This document shows, piece by piece, positions 38,629 through 47,459 of a stretch of 64,000 nucleotides of DNA. The DNA comes from Oligosphaera ethanolica. Its GTDB lineage: Bacteria; Verrucomicrobiota; Lentisphaeria; Oligosphaerales; Oligosphaeraceae. Below the pieces are notes generated by a model. The model was not told where the DNA came from, did no database searches, and saw only the letters and a list, made by a program, of their open reading frames with translations. Position 1 is the first letter of the stretch. Every line of letters starts with the position of its first letter. Location: NCBI RefSeq assembly GCF_030814695.1, contig NZ_JAUSVL010000001.1, positions 1,462,227 to 1,526,226 of the forward strand. The letters are read 5' to 3'. The position numbers were made by a program, and so were the translations under genes.

Positions 38629-39642
38629 TCAGAGCAGTCCTTCCGTGAGTACTGGTTCTTCCTTGCCGGAGTCCATGGCACGGAAGACGGCGTCGGTGAT
38701 GAGTTCGGTGATGTAGGCGCTGCGGATCGTGCAGACAGGCGCGCGTTTTTGGCGTACCGCCTGGCAGAAGTCTTCGACCATGGGCAGGTGCCAGTTGGTG
38801 TTGGTCACCGGGGTGACGCTGCGCTGCCCACCGGTCTGGGTGTTAATGATGACGGGGCCGTTGCCTGACGGCGGCCATTTGTCCATGATGACCGAGCCGT
38901 TGGTGCCGTGAAATTCGATGCGGTCGTTCCTGGCCCACGGGGTGATCACGACATTGAGCGAGAAAAGCGCCCCATTGGGGAAGCGCATGATGATGGCGGA
39001 GACGTCTTCACTGTCGTTGCCCGGATTGAAATGGCGCGCGGCTGCCGCCTGCACGCTGACAGGTATACCGAAGAGGTTGTGGACGATGTCGAAGATGTAA
39101 AAGGCCAGGGTCTTCAGCGGGCTGCCGCCGGCGGCGCGGGACAAAGGCGTGTTGCCGCAGGCACGGGCGCTGGCAATCCAGTTCATCCAGCCGAAGGTCA
39201 GCTCGCCCAGCTCGCCACTGCGAACGAGGTTTTCGAGCAGTTTGATATGCTCGGACAGGCGCCGGTAGTCGGAGCAGGAACAGACCAGCGGCGAGTCCTT
39301 GGCCGCCTGGTAAAGCACGGCGGCGTCTTGGCCATCCAGGCCCAGGGGTTTTTCGCAGAGGAAGTGCTTGCCGGCGGCCATGGCCTTGAGCGAGCACGGG
39401 ACATGCGCGGGCGCCTGAGTGGCCACATAGACCGCCTCGGCGCCGCTTTCGGCCAGGGCCTGGTCGTAATCAGTATAAATGGTCACCGGCAGTTGTAGCT
39501 GCGCGGCGAGAGCCTCAGCGCGGTCGCTATCGCGGTCGCAGATCGCTACCAGCGCGGACCCCGCGGCATCCCGCAAAGCCGCGCCAGCGCGGATTTTGGC
39601 GATATTGCCGGCACCCAACAGGAGCCAAGAGACGTTTTTCAT
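38629..39642 (-). CDS. Gfo/Idh/MocA family oxidoreductase
   Basis: 337 residues from the ATG before KNVSWLLLGAGNIAK. GGAGG lies about 11 bases upstream of it and would be inside the reading frame if the upstream ATG at 39666 were used. The Rossmann motif is GAGNIAK and the catalytic EKP is CEKPLGLD. The C-terminal beta-sheet domain carries the NGALFSLNVVI strand. These enzymes oxidise or reduce sugars and inositols with NAD(P). Together with the SDR and the aminotransferase it suggests conversion of a hydroxyl to a keto and then an amino group. Confidence 0.9.
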   Translation of the reverse strand: MKNVSWLLLGAGNIAKIRAGAALRDAAGSALVAICDRDSDRAEALAAQLQLPVTIYTDYDQALAESGAEAVYVATQAPAHVPCSLKAMAAGKHFLCEKPLGLDGQDAAVLYQAAKDSPLVCSCSDYRRLSEHIKLLENLVRSGELGELTFGWMNWIASARACGNTPLSRAAGGSPLKTLAFYIFDIVHNLFGIPVSVQAAAARHFNPGNDSEDVSAIIMRFPNGALFSLNVVITPWARNDRIEFHGTNGSVIMDKWPPSGNGPVIINTQTGGQRSVTPVTNTNWHLPMVEDFCQAVRQKRAPVCTIRSAYITELITDAVFRAMDSGKEEPVLTEGLL

Positions 39643-39894
39643 GTGAGTCGTTTCCTCCGTGGTCATTATTCGCTGGGGGCAGACACTAAGAAGCTGTTCA
39701 TTAATTACGTTTACACATTGCAGTGCAAACGCTCTTTCATGTCATACCTTGTCGCCGGCCAACATTTCCCTGGCCGCGAAGCGGCAAGCGCCCCAGAGGG
39801 GCGCGTGAGCCGCAGTGTCCGAAACTAAGTCTAGCATTTTGAAAACGGTAAGGCCAAAAGGAAGGAGGTCAGCAATAACAGCCAAAACCTACCT

Positions 39895-40529
39895 GTGCGA
39901 TTCCGCGATCGTACAGAAACCGTTGCTCGAACTCACAAACGAGGTGATGAGGTACGCAGCTAGGGCGACACCCACGGGGACGTCCCGAAGAAGGGGTCGT
40001 AACGAAGGAGCCAGGCAACGGTACTCTTGAGGATGGCATTTAGGTCTGGTTGCGTGTGCGAGCTACCGCCCTTAAGCGAAGCACTGGGACTCCCCCGAGT
40101 CTCTCTCCCGTAGACACAGCGGTTATCACGGAAGAACCTGCCGGATGCAACGGGCTATCATCAAGGGAAAATGGTTTCGAGACATGACCGGTGAAAGTCT
40201 CACAGTGTCCGCAGAGGAGCGGTAAACCCAGCACTATAAGCGCTACGCGAAAGGTCGGGTTGAAGCATTGGTCAGGGGAACGTGCCTAACGGCCCCCGGT
40301 TTGGAGACGGCAGCAGAGTCGGAGTAGTCGGGGACACGCAACACCCGATGAAAGACAAAACCGAAAAGCGACGTGGAAACCGAAGGCAGACCACGAGACA
40401 AGCTAGCACAGGCGCAATGGGCCACAAAAGGCCCAGTCAGGTTCTTGCTGACGAAACGCAACCGCTAGGAGACGGTCCCAAAACATGCCGGAGGCGACTG
40501 CGTGACAACATCGACGTGAAAGGCTAACC
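39895..40529 (+). ncRNA. Group II intron RNA, 5' portion (tentative)
   Basis: The sequence begins with GTGCG, the group II 5'-end consensus, and runs 635 bases without a gene to the reverse transcriptase start. It is rich in local dyads and shows typical intron-core phrases such as 'ggtgaaagtctc' and 'gtcggagtagtc'. The likely order is domains I-III here, with domain IV holding the ORF. Downstream of the ORF no canonical domain V is recognisable by eye; a small hairpin at 41816-41838 could be domain VI. The 3' boundary is therefore not assigned. Confidence 0.55.
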
Positions 40530-41744
40530 ATGCCAAAAATCATCAAAGCACACTCATTGACCGGCCGCATAACCCCCGAGTTGATGAGGCAGGCTTTCAA
40601 GGCCGTCAAAAGCAATCGTGGAGCAGCAGGGGTGGACAAGGTCAGCGTGGAGATGTTTGAAGCAAACCTCAGCCCCAATCTGGACGCGCTCATGCGCGAC
40701 CTCAAGGGCGGGACGTTTCAGACCAAGCCGCTGCGCCGCGTCAACATCCCAAAACCGGGAAGCACAAAAACCCGCCCCCTGGGCATCCCAATCGTGCGTG
40801 ACCGGGTGGCACAGGAAGTCCTGCGAAGGCTTCTTGAACCCATCTTCGAACCGCTTTTTCACGACGCGTCCCACGGCTTCCGAAAAGGGCGCGGCTGTCA
40901 CAGTGCCATCGAGCGGATTTTGGAGCTGCACAAACAAGGCTACCGGCACGTGCTGGACGCCGACATCAAGGGCTTCTTCGACAATCTGCCGCACAAGGTG
41001 ATCATGGCCGCCGTGTGCCAGCGCGTAGCTGATGGAAACGTTCTTGGCATTGTGGAGAAGTTCCTCAAGGCCGGAGTCATGGAGGACGGCGTGTTCAAGC
41101 CGACAACCATCGGCACGCCACAAGGCGGGGTCATCTCCCCGCTACTGGCAAACGTCGTCCTCGATTACATGGACTGGGCACTAGCCGAAGCCGGATACCT
41201 GCATGTCAGGTACGCCGATGACTTCGTCGTGCTCGGGAAAACTAAGGCCGAGACGCAAGGAGCCCTTGAGGTCGTCAGGCAATGCCTGATCCAGCTCGGA
41301 CTAGAGCTGAGCGAGGAGAAGACGAGGCTGACGACATACGGCAAAGGATACGAATTCCTCGGTTTCCGTCTGTCCGTACGATCGCGCCTGATGCGCGACA
41401 AGTCAAGGAACAAATTTCAAGACAAGGTCAGGGAAATAACCACACGCTCGCGAAACTTTGACGAGACCGTGATCAATGCGCTCAACCAAGTCATACGGGG
41501 CACGGCAAACTACTTCGCGCAACCCTTCGCAACCTGCCGGTGGCTCTTCCAAAAACTCGACTCGTGGATCCGCATGCGACTACGGGCCATGAAGAAGAAG
41601 AGAAAGAACTACGACGACAACCGCCGGATCAGCGTGAGGTACTTCAGCCAGAAACTTGGGCTCTTGACACTGGAACAGTTCTGCACGTACAAAGATGAGT
41701 ATGGTAAAACACGACGAGTTGCCCCACGAAACGTGGCAACCTGA
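40530..41744 (+). CDS. ltrA: Group II intron reverse transcriptase/maturase
   Basis: 404 residues. RT motifs are in order: NRGAAGVDKVSVEMF (RT0/1), RPLGIPIVRDRVAQ (RT2), SHGFRKGRGCHSAI and LDADIKGFFDNL (RT3), GTPQGGVISPLLAN (RT4), the catalytic YADD at Y228-D231 (RT5), EEKTRLTTYGKGYEFLGFRL (RT6/7). A maturase domain X follows (WLFQKLDSWIRMRLR). There is no HNH endonuclease domain, as in several bacterial classes. The protein would splice and reverse-transcribe its host intron. The YADD and all core residues are intact. Confidence 0.9.
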   Translation: MPKIIKAHSLTGRITPELMRQAFKAVKSNRGAAGVDKVSVEMFEANLSPNLDALMRDLKGGTFQTKPLRRVNIPKPGSTKTRPLGIPIVRDRVAQEVLRRLLEPIFEPLFHDASHGFRKGRGCHSAIERILELHKQGYRHVLDADIKGFFDNLPHKVIMAAVCQRVADGNVLGIVEKFLKAGVMEDGVFKPTTIGTPQGGVISPLLANVVLDYMDWALAEAGYLHVRYADDFVVLGKTKAETQGALEVVRQCLIQLGLELSEEKTRLTTYGKGYEFLGFRLSVRSRLMRDKSRNKFQDKVREITTRSRNFDETVINALNQVIRGTANYFAQPFATCRWLFQKLDSWIRMRLRAMKKKRKNYDDNRRISVRYFSQKLGLLTLEQFCTYKDEYGKTRRVAPRNVAT

Positions 41745-41854
41745 GTAGGGGTAGCCCAGTGCCAGACCGGCACGCTGGTAAATATGGGGAAATGACCCCA
41801 TCGCTACAACGGGGAGGTAGAGGCTCATAACCTCTACCTTACCCACTGCTGTTA

Positions 41855-41985
41855 TCGTAGCCCAGGGCAAGCGCCGCCGCAGGCGGAGCGCCGCCCTGGG
41901 TACAGCGCCTATTGCGCTCGTGTTCCTCGGCCTCTTCGGCCCCAGTCGGCGCAGCTGACTGGGGCCGAAGAGGCAATGGAACCTC
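41855..41985. repeat. Dispersed repeat, hairpin module (copy C)
   Basis: The 'agcccagggcaagc' core, an inner CGCC-GCA-GGCG stem and the 18-base hairpin of copy A are present. In the 18-base stem a TTTGG/CCAAA pair block has become TTCGG/CCGAA, a compensatory change. It lies in the 684-base gap after the intron ORF; the remaining bases (41986-42300) show no gene. Confidence 0.9.
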
Positions 41986-42300
41986 ACCTTTTTTGTTTGC
42001 AATGTCGCACGCTTTCAGCGTGCCTGGGTATAGTTGAAAACGTAATTATCGAACAACCCCATAGAGTATCAACGCCAAGTTGAAAGTGTACCACTATCGA
42101 CATGTATTCTGGCCCCACCTTGGCCCCTCTTCTTCTCGGCTTGCTGAGGGGAAAAAGCCGTTTCTTCCTCTTCTTCCAATGCTTTCGCGGCCGGGGCCAG
42201 GCAAATGCCACTTTTGGGCACTTTTCACAATGTCGTTCACATAGAGCTTCTGGCTGAGTCAAACGCGCCCGTTTCCCTGGCCGAGAAGCGGCAGTAAAAT

Positions 42301-42425
42301 GCCAGATCGGCCAAGTTCGGCCCGCAGGGCCGGACCATGCATAGCCCCGGATGAGGCGCCCGGAGGGCGCCGCAACCCGGGGTGTGACAGCAACTTGAAA
42401 TTGCGCCTGGAGGGCGCCACATTGG
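42301..42425. repeat. Dispersed repeat R3 (left, direct copy)
   Basis: The segment from 'ccaagttcggcccgcagg' to 'gcgccacattg' matches, in reverse orientation, the segment 45861-45985 with good identity throughout. It abuts the target-site duplication of the IS1634-like element. A short related piece lies near 47275-47330. Confidence 0.85.
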
Positions 42426-42466
42426 CTTCCTAAACTTTTCATAATTTTTGAAAAAATAAAGTAACT

Positions 42467-42492
42467 ACAAGCTTTTTGAGCTTGTTTTTTTG
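42467..42492 (+). terminator. Inward terminator in the IS left end
   Basis: A perfect 7-base stem ACAAGCT/AGCTTGT with a TTTTG loop is followed by T6-T-rich sequence. It sits between the left end and the transposase gene. Such terminators protect an IS from outside transcription. Confidence 0.8.
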
Positions 42493-42557
42493 TTTTCTGT
42501 AGTTACTTTGTCTTGTTAACAGGAGTAACTACACCAGCTCCTGTCAAGGAGGCGCGC

Positions 42558-44387
42558 ATGTCATATATTGTCCAGCAACGTTTCGGCAAAGACCGCGTTC
42601 ATGTCTATTTGGTTGACAGCCATCGGGTGGAGGGCCGGACCTATCCCGTGCAAAAACGGGTTTATCTTGGCGTCCTCGACCAGGATGCATCGGACCTGCT
42701 ACTGGGCAGGAGCTGCCCCGAGCCCACGGCGGAGCTTGTCGCCCTGCTGCAGGCCAAGGGGATCAGCTACAGCGGGCGCAAGGTCGTCCATGCCGGGCGC
42801 AAGCGCCTGCTTCGCGAAAGGGAGATTGTGCTCAAGACCCTGACATCCTGTCACGACGTTGAACTGGGCCGCGTCTCTCTGCTTGCGCGACTTGCCGGCG
42901 ACAGCGGCCTGCATGGCTCCCTGATACGCGCCTTTGGCGAACAGGACGCTCAACGCATTTTGGCCGCGGCCATTTTTGAGTGCTGCGAAGGGGGCGCGCT
43001 TTGCCGTCTTGAAGACTGGGCTGACGACACGTCTTTGCGCGACGCAGACCTGTCGTTGTCGCCGTCGTCGATGACTCGGCTGCTTCAGCACCTCGGCGAG
43101 CATTCGGACCTGCGTAACGACTTTTTCCGTGCCTGGTTCAAGGCCAGCGGCAACCCGAAAGCTCTGATCAGTGACACCACGTCCATCTCCAGTTACGCGG
43201 AAAAGCTCTGCCTGGCCGAATGGGGACACAATCGTGATGGCGAACACTTGCCGCAGGTCAACCTGAATATGGTCTATTCGCGAGAGACGCATCTGCCGTT
43301 GTTCTACAGGCTTATACATGGAAGCATCGCTGATGTCACTACCTTGATAAACACCTCGCAAGCCATCTCCAAGCTCGGACTGTCGGCCTATACCTTCTCC
43401 TTGGACAGAGGTTTTTTTAGCGCCGAAAACCTGCATTACCTTCACAACGAAAAGCTGGGCTTCACCATCGGGGTGCCTGTGAGCAACAACCGCGAGGCGC
43501 AGCGGCTGCTGGATAAAAACCGGCTGAAGTTCCGTTCCTTCAAAAGCATAGTCACCTTTGATGACACGACGCTGCACCACGCGGCGGATACCTACGTTGT
43601 GACCAAACGCGGGCGAAAAGGCGAAAAAGACAGCTGGTTCGCCGCCACGGCCCATCTCTTTCTGAACAAATGCGAACGAGCCAGGCAGGAACGCGAACTG
43701 GCAGAACTGCTTCACGGTATCATGACGGACTTTTCGCGCACATCCTTCTCCACGCTTGAGGACGCCCAGGCGTGGCTGACAGCGACAGCGGGCAAGAGCA
43801 AGGCAGACCTCTTCTCGGTCAGGAAGGCCACCCGCGGCCCGCGCGAGGAAGGCGATTGCGCGGCCATCTCGAAAGATGGCGATTTCCAGGTCTGCGTTGC
43901 TGAAAAGACCTACGCGGCAACGATGAAAAACCTCGGTATGTTCATGGTGCTCAACAGCGATCGCGAAGCCAACGCCGAAGAGACGCTACGGGACAACCGC
44001 AGCCGGGACTGCCAGGAAAAGGTTTTCGACATCCTGAAAAACTCAACGGGCAATGATCGCCTGCGTTCCGCCGGCGATGACAGCGTGGAGGGACGGCTCT
44101 TCCTCGCCTTCATCGCCGTGACCTTGTTCAAGTTGCTTGAGAACGCGCTCCGCAAGGCTGATCTGCTAGGGCACGTTTCGGTCAACAAGGCCCTTGACCA
44201 GGCACGGAAGCTCAGGGCCGTAGCCTACCCCGATGGTTCCAGAATCGTGGCCGAAGTGCCGCTCAAGGCGAGGGAAATCTTCGAGGTCGTGGCCCCGGGG
44301 ATGCTCACGGCACTCGCCGTCGACCCGGGAAGCGCTACTGCCACCGCCAGACGATGGCAAAATAATGTAGTTACTTCCAAGAGATGA
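42558..44387 (+). CDS. IS1634-family DDE transposase
   Basis: 609 residues from the ATG before SYIVQQRF, which has AAGGAGG 6 bases upstream. The catalytic region contains D in ALISDTTSIS, D in FSLDRGFFSAENL and a C-terminal E in the CQEKVFDILK block, spaced as in IS1634/IS4-type enzymes with a beta-strand insertion between the second D and E. The protein N-terminus (VHVYLVDSHRV...TYPVQKRVYLG) is the usual one. The stop TGA overlaps the right inverted end. No frameshift is seen, so it may still be active. Confidence 0.9.
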   Translation: MSYIVQQRFGKDRVHVYLVDSHRVEGRTYPVQKRVYLGVLDQDASDLLLGRSCPEPTAELVALLQAKGISYSGRKVVHAGRKRLLREREIVLKTLTSCHDVELGRVSLLARLAGDSGLHGSLIRAFGEQDAQRILAAAIFECCEGGALCRLEDWADDTSLRDADLSLSPSSMTRLLQHLGEHSDLRNDFFRAWFKASGNPKALISDTTSISSYAEKLCLAEWGHNRDGEHLPQVNLNMVYSRETHLPLFYRLIHGSIADVTTLINTSQAISKLGLSAYTFSLDRGFFSAENLHYLHNEKLGFTIGVPVSNNREAQRLLDKNRLKFRSFKSIVTFDDTTLHHAADTYVVTKRGRKGEKDSWFAATAHLFLNKCERARQERELAELLHGIMTDFSRTSFSTLEDAQAWLTATAGKSKADLFSVRKATRGPREEGDCAAISKDGDFQVCVAEKTYAATMKNLGMFMVLNSDREANAEETLRDNRSRDCQEKVFDILKNSTGNDRLRSAGDDSVEGRLFLAFIAVTLFKLLENALRKADLLGHVSVNKALDQARKLRAVAYPDGSRIVAEVPLKAREIFEVVAPGMLTALAVDPGSATATARRWQNNVVTSKR

Positions 44388-44559
44388 AAAGTTGAGGTTG
44401 GCTTGGCACGTCTCGTCCCACCGCGCCAGAGAGACAAGGTGTGCATCCATTATCAATGGCTGATCGATTGCGCAAACGCCTGGGTGAGGCCGCAGCCGTC
44501 GGCAATCCCGCAGGCGATGGCGGAGCAAGCCAAGGACGACTGCCCCAGGAGGTGAACGG

Positions 44560-44660
44560 CCTCGTGACGGGCGCCGATCGTGAGGTCAGCGACGGCGGGT
44601 ATGCCATGGCGTTCCTTCAGGGTACCCTACGGGATTTATGTTATAATCCAGCATCTGGTT
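44560..44660. repeat. Conserved segment shared with 51258-51345
   Basis: From 'gtgaggtcagcgacggcggg' to 'gggatttatgttataatcca' this region resembles 51258-51345 with many matching bases. The reverse strand contains GGATTATAACATAAATCC, with a good TATAAC -10-like core. It is in the 243-base gap between the IS1634-like element and the lipoprotein gene and no reading frame is conserved between the two copies. Confidence 0.6.
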
Positions 44661-45681
44661 CCGGACTGCCGGGCGGGGGGCCTGTCCATATGGCGAGATC
44701 GTCGAAGAGGAGTTCGAGTTCCCTGCCTTGGGACTGCATCCAGGCGGCGAGGGTCGCCGAGGTGTACATCTTGATCGGTGCCCAGTAGGTGACGCCTTTG
44801 GGATCGGGATTCTGGGGGCTGTGCATGATCGAGTGCAGCGTGCAGATTTCCTGGCGCTCCCCTCCTGCGGGGGTGGCGGCCAGGCGGAACAACCCTTCGT
44901 TCTGGTCCCCGTCCCGGAAGTGGTACTCCAGCGTGAGCCATGTGTCGAACGGAATCGGGAAGTGCGCGGCCCGCTCCACTTCGAGATGAATCTGCTTGTA
45001 TTTGCGGTTCGCTCCGGTTCCCGTGTGGCTGAAGTCGTCGGTGGAAATGCGGAAATACAGCTCCTCCCCGGCCCCGGCGTCCTTGCCGATGCCGACGGTC
45101 ACCCGGAAGGCGTATTCGGTGTCTTCGCGGGAGGTCCAGGCGGAATCGTTCCAGAACTCCGCGACCGTCAGCCAAGTAATCGCCTTCGGGTAGTCCCGCA
45201 GGGCGGCCATGGTCTCGGGAACAGTGAGCCTGACCGAGCAGGAAAACTCCTTGAAACCCTGCTGGACCGGGGATGTAAAATCGGCCTGGATGCGGAATTT
45301 GGGTGACTCGGGGGAGGGCACCCCCCGGAGGCGGAGGACGCGGTTGTCCGGGTCGGTCGGGTCCGGCGCGATGATTGCCTGGCGGCAGGTCCAGTCCCCA
45401 GGGTTGTAGTTCAGTTTGCCGCCGTGGATTCTGCCGTTCGTGTCCGGCGCGATGGTGGTCCAATTGTTGTTGCCGGCGACGGAACGGTCGGCTCCGACGA
45501 GCTTGTCGCTCGTGGCCGACACCTGCTCGATTGCGGTGTCCGCCTCGAAGCCGCTGCGGAAGAGGAGAACCGGCCCGCTGTGGTCCTGGGGGGCAGCGCC
45601 ATTCGGCACCACCGCGCACCCCGTCCCGGTGGCGCAGAGCAGGAGAACGGCAGGTATGGAATGAGTCAGCAGTCTTGTCAT
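44641..45681 (-). CDS. Putative secreted lipoprotein with jelly-roll-like fold
   Basis: 346 residues. The signal peptide (AVLLLCATGTGCAVV) ends at a cysteine in lipobox-like context. The rest is beta-rich with aromatic and acidic patches (LFRSGFEADT, WLTVAEFWNDSAWTSREDTEYAFRV, LYFRISTDDFSH, WLTLEYHFRDG, LELLFDDLAIW), suggesting a concanavalin-like jelly roll of the laminin-G/polysaccharide-binding kind. An overlapping longer frame on the same strand (44636-45703) is rejected: it has no signal peptide and is Pro/Arg-rich. No enzyme motif is identifiable. It probably binds or degrades a glycan outside the cell. Confidence 0.7.
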   Translation of the reverse strand: MTRLLTHSIPAVLLLCATGTGCAVVPNGAAPQDHSGPVLLFRSGFEADTAIEQVSATSDKLVGADRSVAGNNNWTTIAPDTNGRIHGGKLNYNPGDWTCRQAIIAPDPTDPDNRVLRLRGVPSPESPKFRIQADFTSPVQQGFKEFSCSVRLTVPETMAALRDYPKAITWLTVAEFWNDSAWTSREDTEYAFRVTVGIGKDAGAGEELYFRISTDDFSHTGTGANRKYKQIHLEVERAAHFPIPFDTWLTLEYHFRDGDQNEGLFRLAATPAGGERQEICTLHSIMHSPQNPDPKGVTYWAPIKMYTSATLAAWMQSQGRELELLFDDLAIWTGPPPGSPEPDAGL

Positions 45682-45860
45682 TGTGGTCCAATCCGATAAT
45701 CAACCGTAGGTGCGAACATCGAGCAAAGCAAAAGTAGGTGGCGATGTAATATTGTCAAATGTTGTGAAGGGGTTTCCTGAGCCTTCCACGTAATCGCTCA
45801 GTGATTGATAACAGATGCACGGCATGCCTCTCGCTGACGCGTGAAACGCGGCGTGCCTCG

Positions 45861-45985
45861 TCAATGTGGCGCCCGCCGGGCGCAATTCTAAGTTGCCTTC
45901 ACGCCACGGGCTGCAGCGCCCTCCGGGCGCCTCACCCTGAGCTATGCATGGTGCGGCCCTATGGGCCGAACTTGACCAACCTGAC
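45861..45985. repeat. Dispersed repeat R3 (right, inverted copy)
   Basis: This is the reverse complement of 42301-42425 and contains 'gtggcgcccgccgggcgc' and 'atgcatggtgcggccc'. It fills part of the 476-base gap 45682-46157; the remainder (45986-46157) has no visible gene and is AT-richer. Confidence 0.85.
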
Positions 45986-46157
45986 GACGAAATTTGTCAG
46001 GTGCAGGCCGAAAACCACCACCATTCAATATCCATGTTTTTGCGCCTACAACGCGGACAAAGGATTCAGAACTACCGTGTCAAGCCCCTCGTTTTATCAC
46101 AAAATTCCGCACAATTCCAGAAATTATGATATACTCTAGGATTTTGATGAAATGTGC

Positions 46158-46751
46158 TCAGTAGACATTTAAAAGTCGCTCATACATATTCTTAGAGGCA
46201 GCGCTGGTGTAAAAAGTCGATGCACTGCGCACCAAGCGTGAAAGAATGGCTGTATATTCCGCTTCACTGATTTCCATGACACCGGTCAAAAAGGCTAAGC
46301 ATTGCCAGATAACGGAATAGATGGCATCGGTGTTATGTGAGGAACCATCCGGCCTGCGACGCAGCTGCGAGTAGATTTCTTTCATTGTCATGTCTCTGGG
46401 AACATCAAGAAATTCTCCATTGACAAGGGCAATCCACTGTGTTTCCACATAGGTGATGATATACATATATTTCACATCGGTGGTATTCCCCAAGCTGCCA
46501 GGATTACGGTTGCCACGGAATAGCTCGCGTATGGACGGAACTTCTAATATGAAGAACTCTTCATCGTTCCCACTGGATACATATAGATTGTGCATTTCAT
46601 CTTGCAGCTTGTCATCGACAAACGCAAACTGCAAATCAAGTCCTGGAGCTTCTGACGGTTGTGTCCAATCAGGCCATTTTTTCTCAATGACGGATTTCCA
46701 TTTCGGGTGAATAGAAAACAAAACGTTCATATTTTCTTCTGAGTTTTTCAT
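46158..46751 (-). CDS. Hypothetical protein
   Basis: 197 residues from the ATG before KNSEENMNVLF; a TTG start at 46766 and an ATG at 46730 are alternatives. No known family is recognised. The sequence is soluble, mixed alpha/beta, with WPDWTQPSEAPGLDL near the N-terminus and a VKYMYIITYVETQWIALV beta region in the middle. Base composition is lower in GC than most of the window and codon use is not biased to G/C at third positions, suggesting recent acquisition. It sits in an accessory zone between two repeat elements. Confidence 0.6.
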   Translation of the reverse strand: MKNSEENMNVLFSIHPKWKSVIEKKWPDWTQPSEAPGLDLQFAFVDDKLQDEMHNLYVSSGNDEEFFILEVPSIRELFRGNRNPGSLGNTTDVKYMYIITYVETQWIALVNGEFLDVPRDMTMKEIYSQLRRRPDGSSHNTDAIYSVIWQCLAFLTGVMEISEAEYTAILSRLVRSASTFYTSAASKNMYERLLNVY

Positions 46752-47387
46752 AGTTTTTTCTGCCAATTATTTGAGAATGTATAAGGAAAAAACAGGCAAG
46801 TATATTCGCTGAGAAAACCCCTTCCTGATTGCACAAATCGTTCCGCCGACTACGCCGCATACAGTGGCCCAAAAAGTCAAAAACTAAAAATTACGAATTA
46901 TTAGTGGATTTTTGGATTCATGCAGTGCACCGGACACGTCGAGGTGGACAATTGGTTCATTGTATTTATACGTATAGCTTTATCCAATTATTTGGGGAGC
47001 CCACTATAGAATGTCCTTGTGATTGACCGTTCCGCCTGTTTGCCCGATGCAGGCCAAAACGCCTTGACGAGTCCTCAGGCAAAGACCAGCAAATGATAAA
47101 CGGGTATCTGGAATTTCCCATTTTAGGTGTCCTAAATGCCCGCCCATTATCAAAAATTGTTAATGTGCGACATCTTGTGATGAACACTTGTATTTGCGCC
47201 AATGTGACCGAAACTCTTCTTTTGCGAAAGGCTTTTTGACAATAGACTCCTTATCAGGTGGTTATGCATGAATTTGCCCCGTAGGGGCACGACCATGCTT
47301 AACCCCAGGCTTCAGCCTATAAGCGTTAAGTTGTTTCTAGCAATCTCAACTTCGCCACCCAAAACTCAGAATTAATGGAGGGAAAAA
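46752..47387. other. Gene-free stretch
   Basis: Only short, weakly supported frames are present. The sequence is AT-rich at first, then at 47275-47330 has a GGGGCACGACCATGCTTAACC-like fragment related to R3. Nothing else is recognised. Confidence 0.7.
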
Positions 47388-47459
47388 AGTCATCGGTCAG
47401 TCATTGATATCTGTTGTCCCTGCGGCCTTTTGGGTGCAATTCCCAAAAGTGGGTAGCGC

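Larger units (their letters stand above)
42429..44397 (+). mobile_element. IS1634-like insertion sequence, apparently complete
   Basis: The element is bounded by inverted ends CCTAAACTTTTCAT (42429-42442) and the reverse complement of CCTCAACTTTTCAT (44384-44397), 13 of 14 matching. It is flanked by the direct repeat TTGGCTT at 42422-42428 and 44398-44404, read as a target duplication. Four copies of GTAACTACA, three at the left (42461, 42498 inverted, 42525) and one inverted at the right (44366), may be transposase-binding sites. The element is about 1.97 kb with one transposase gene. Confidence 0.88.

Noticed and set aside
40184..40213. Intron domain V at 'gacatgaccggtgaaagtctc'
   Set aside because: It is upstream of the ORF, where domain V cannot be, and lacks a proper catalytic triad stem.
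44636..45703. Alternative frame on the same strand as the lipoprotein
   Set aside because: It is Pro/Arg/Gly-rich without a signal peptide, while the 44641-45681 frame has one and a beta-rich body.
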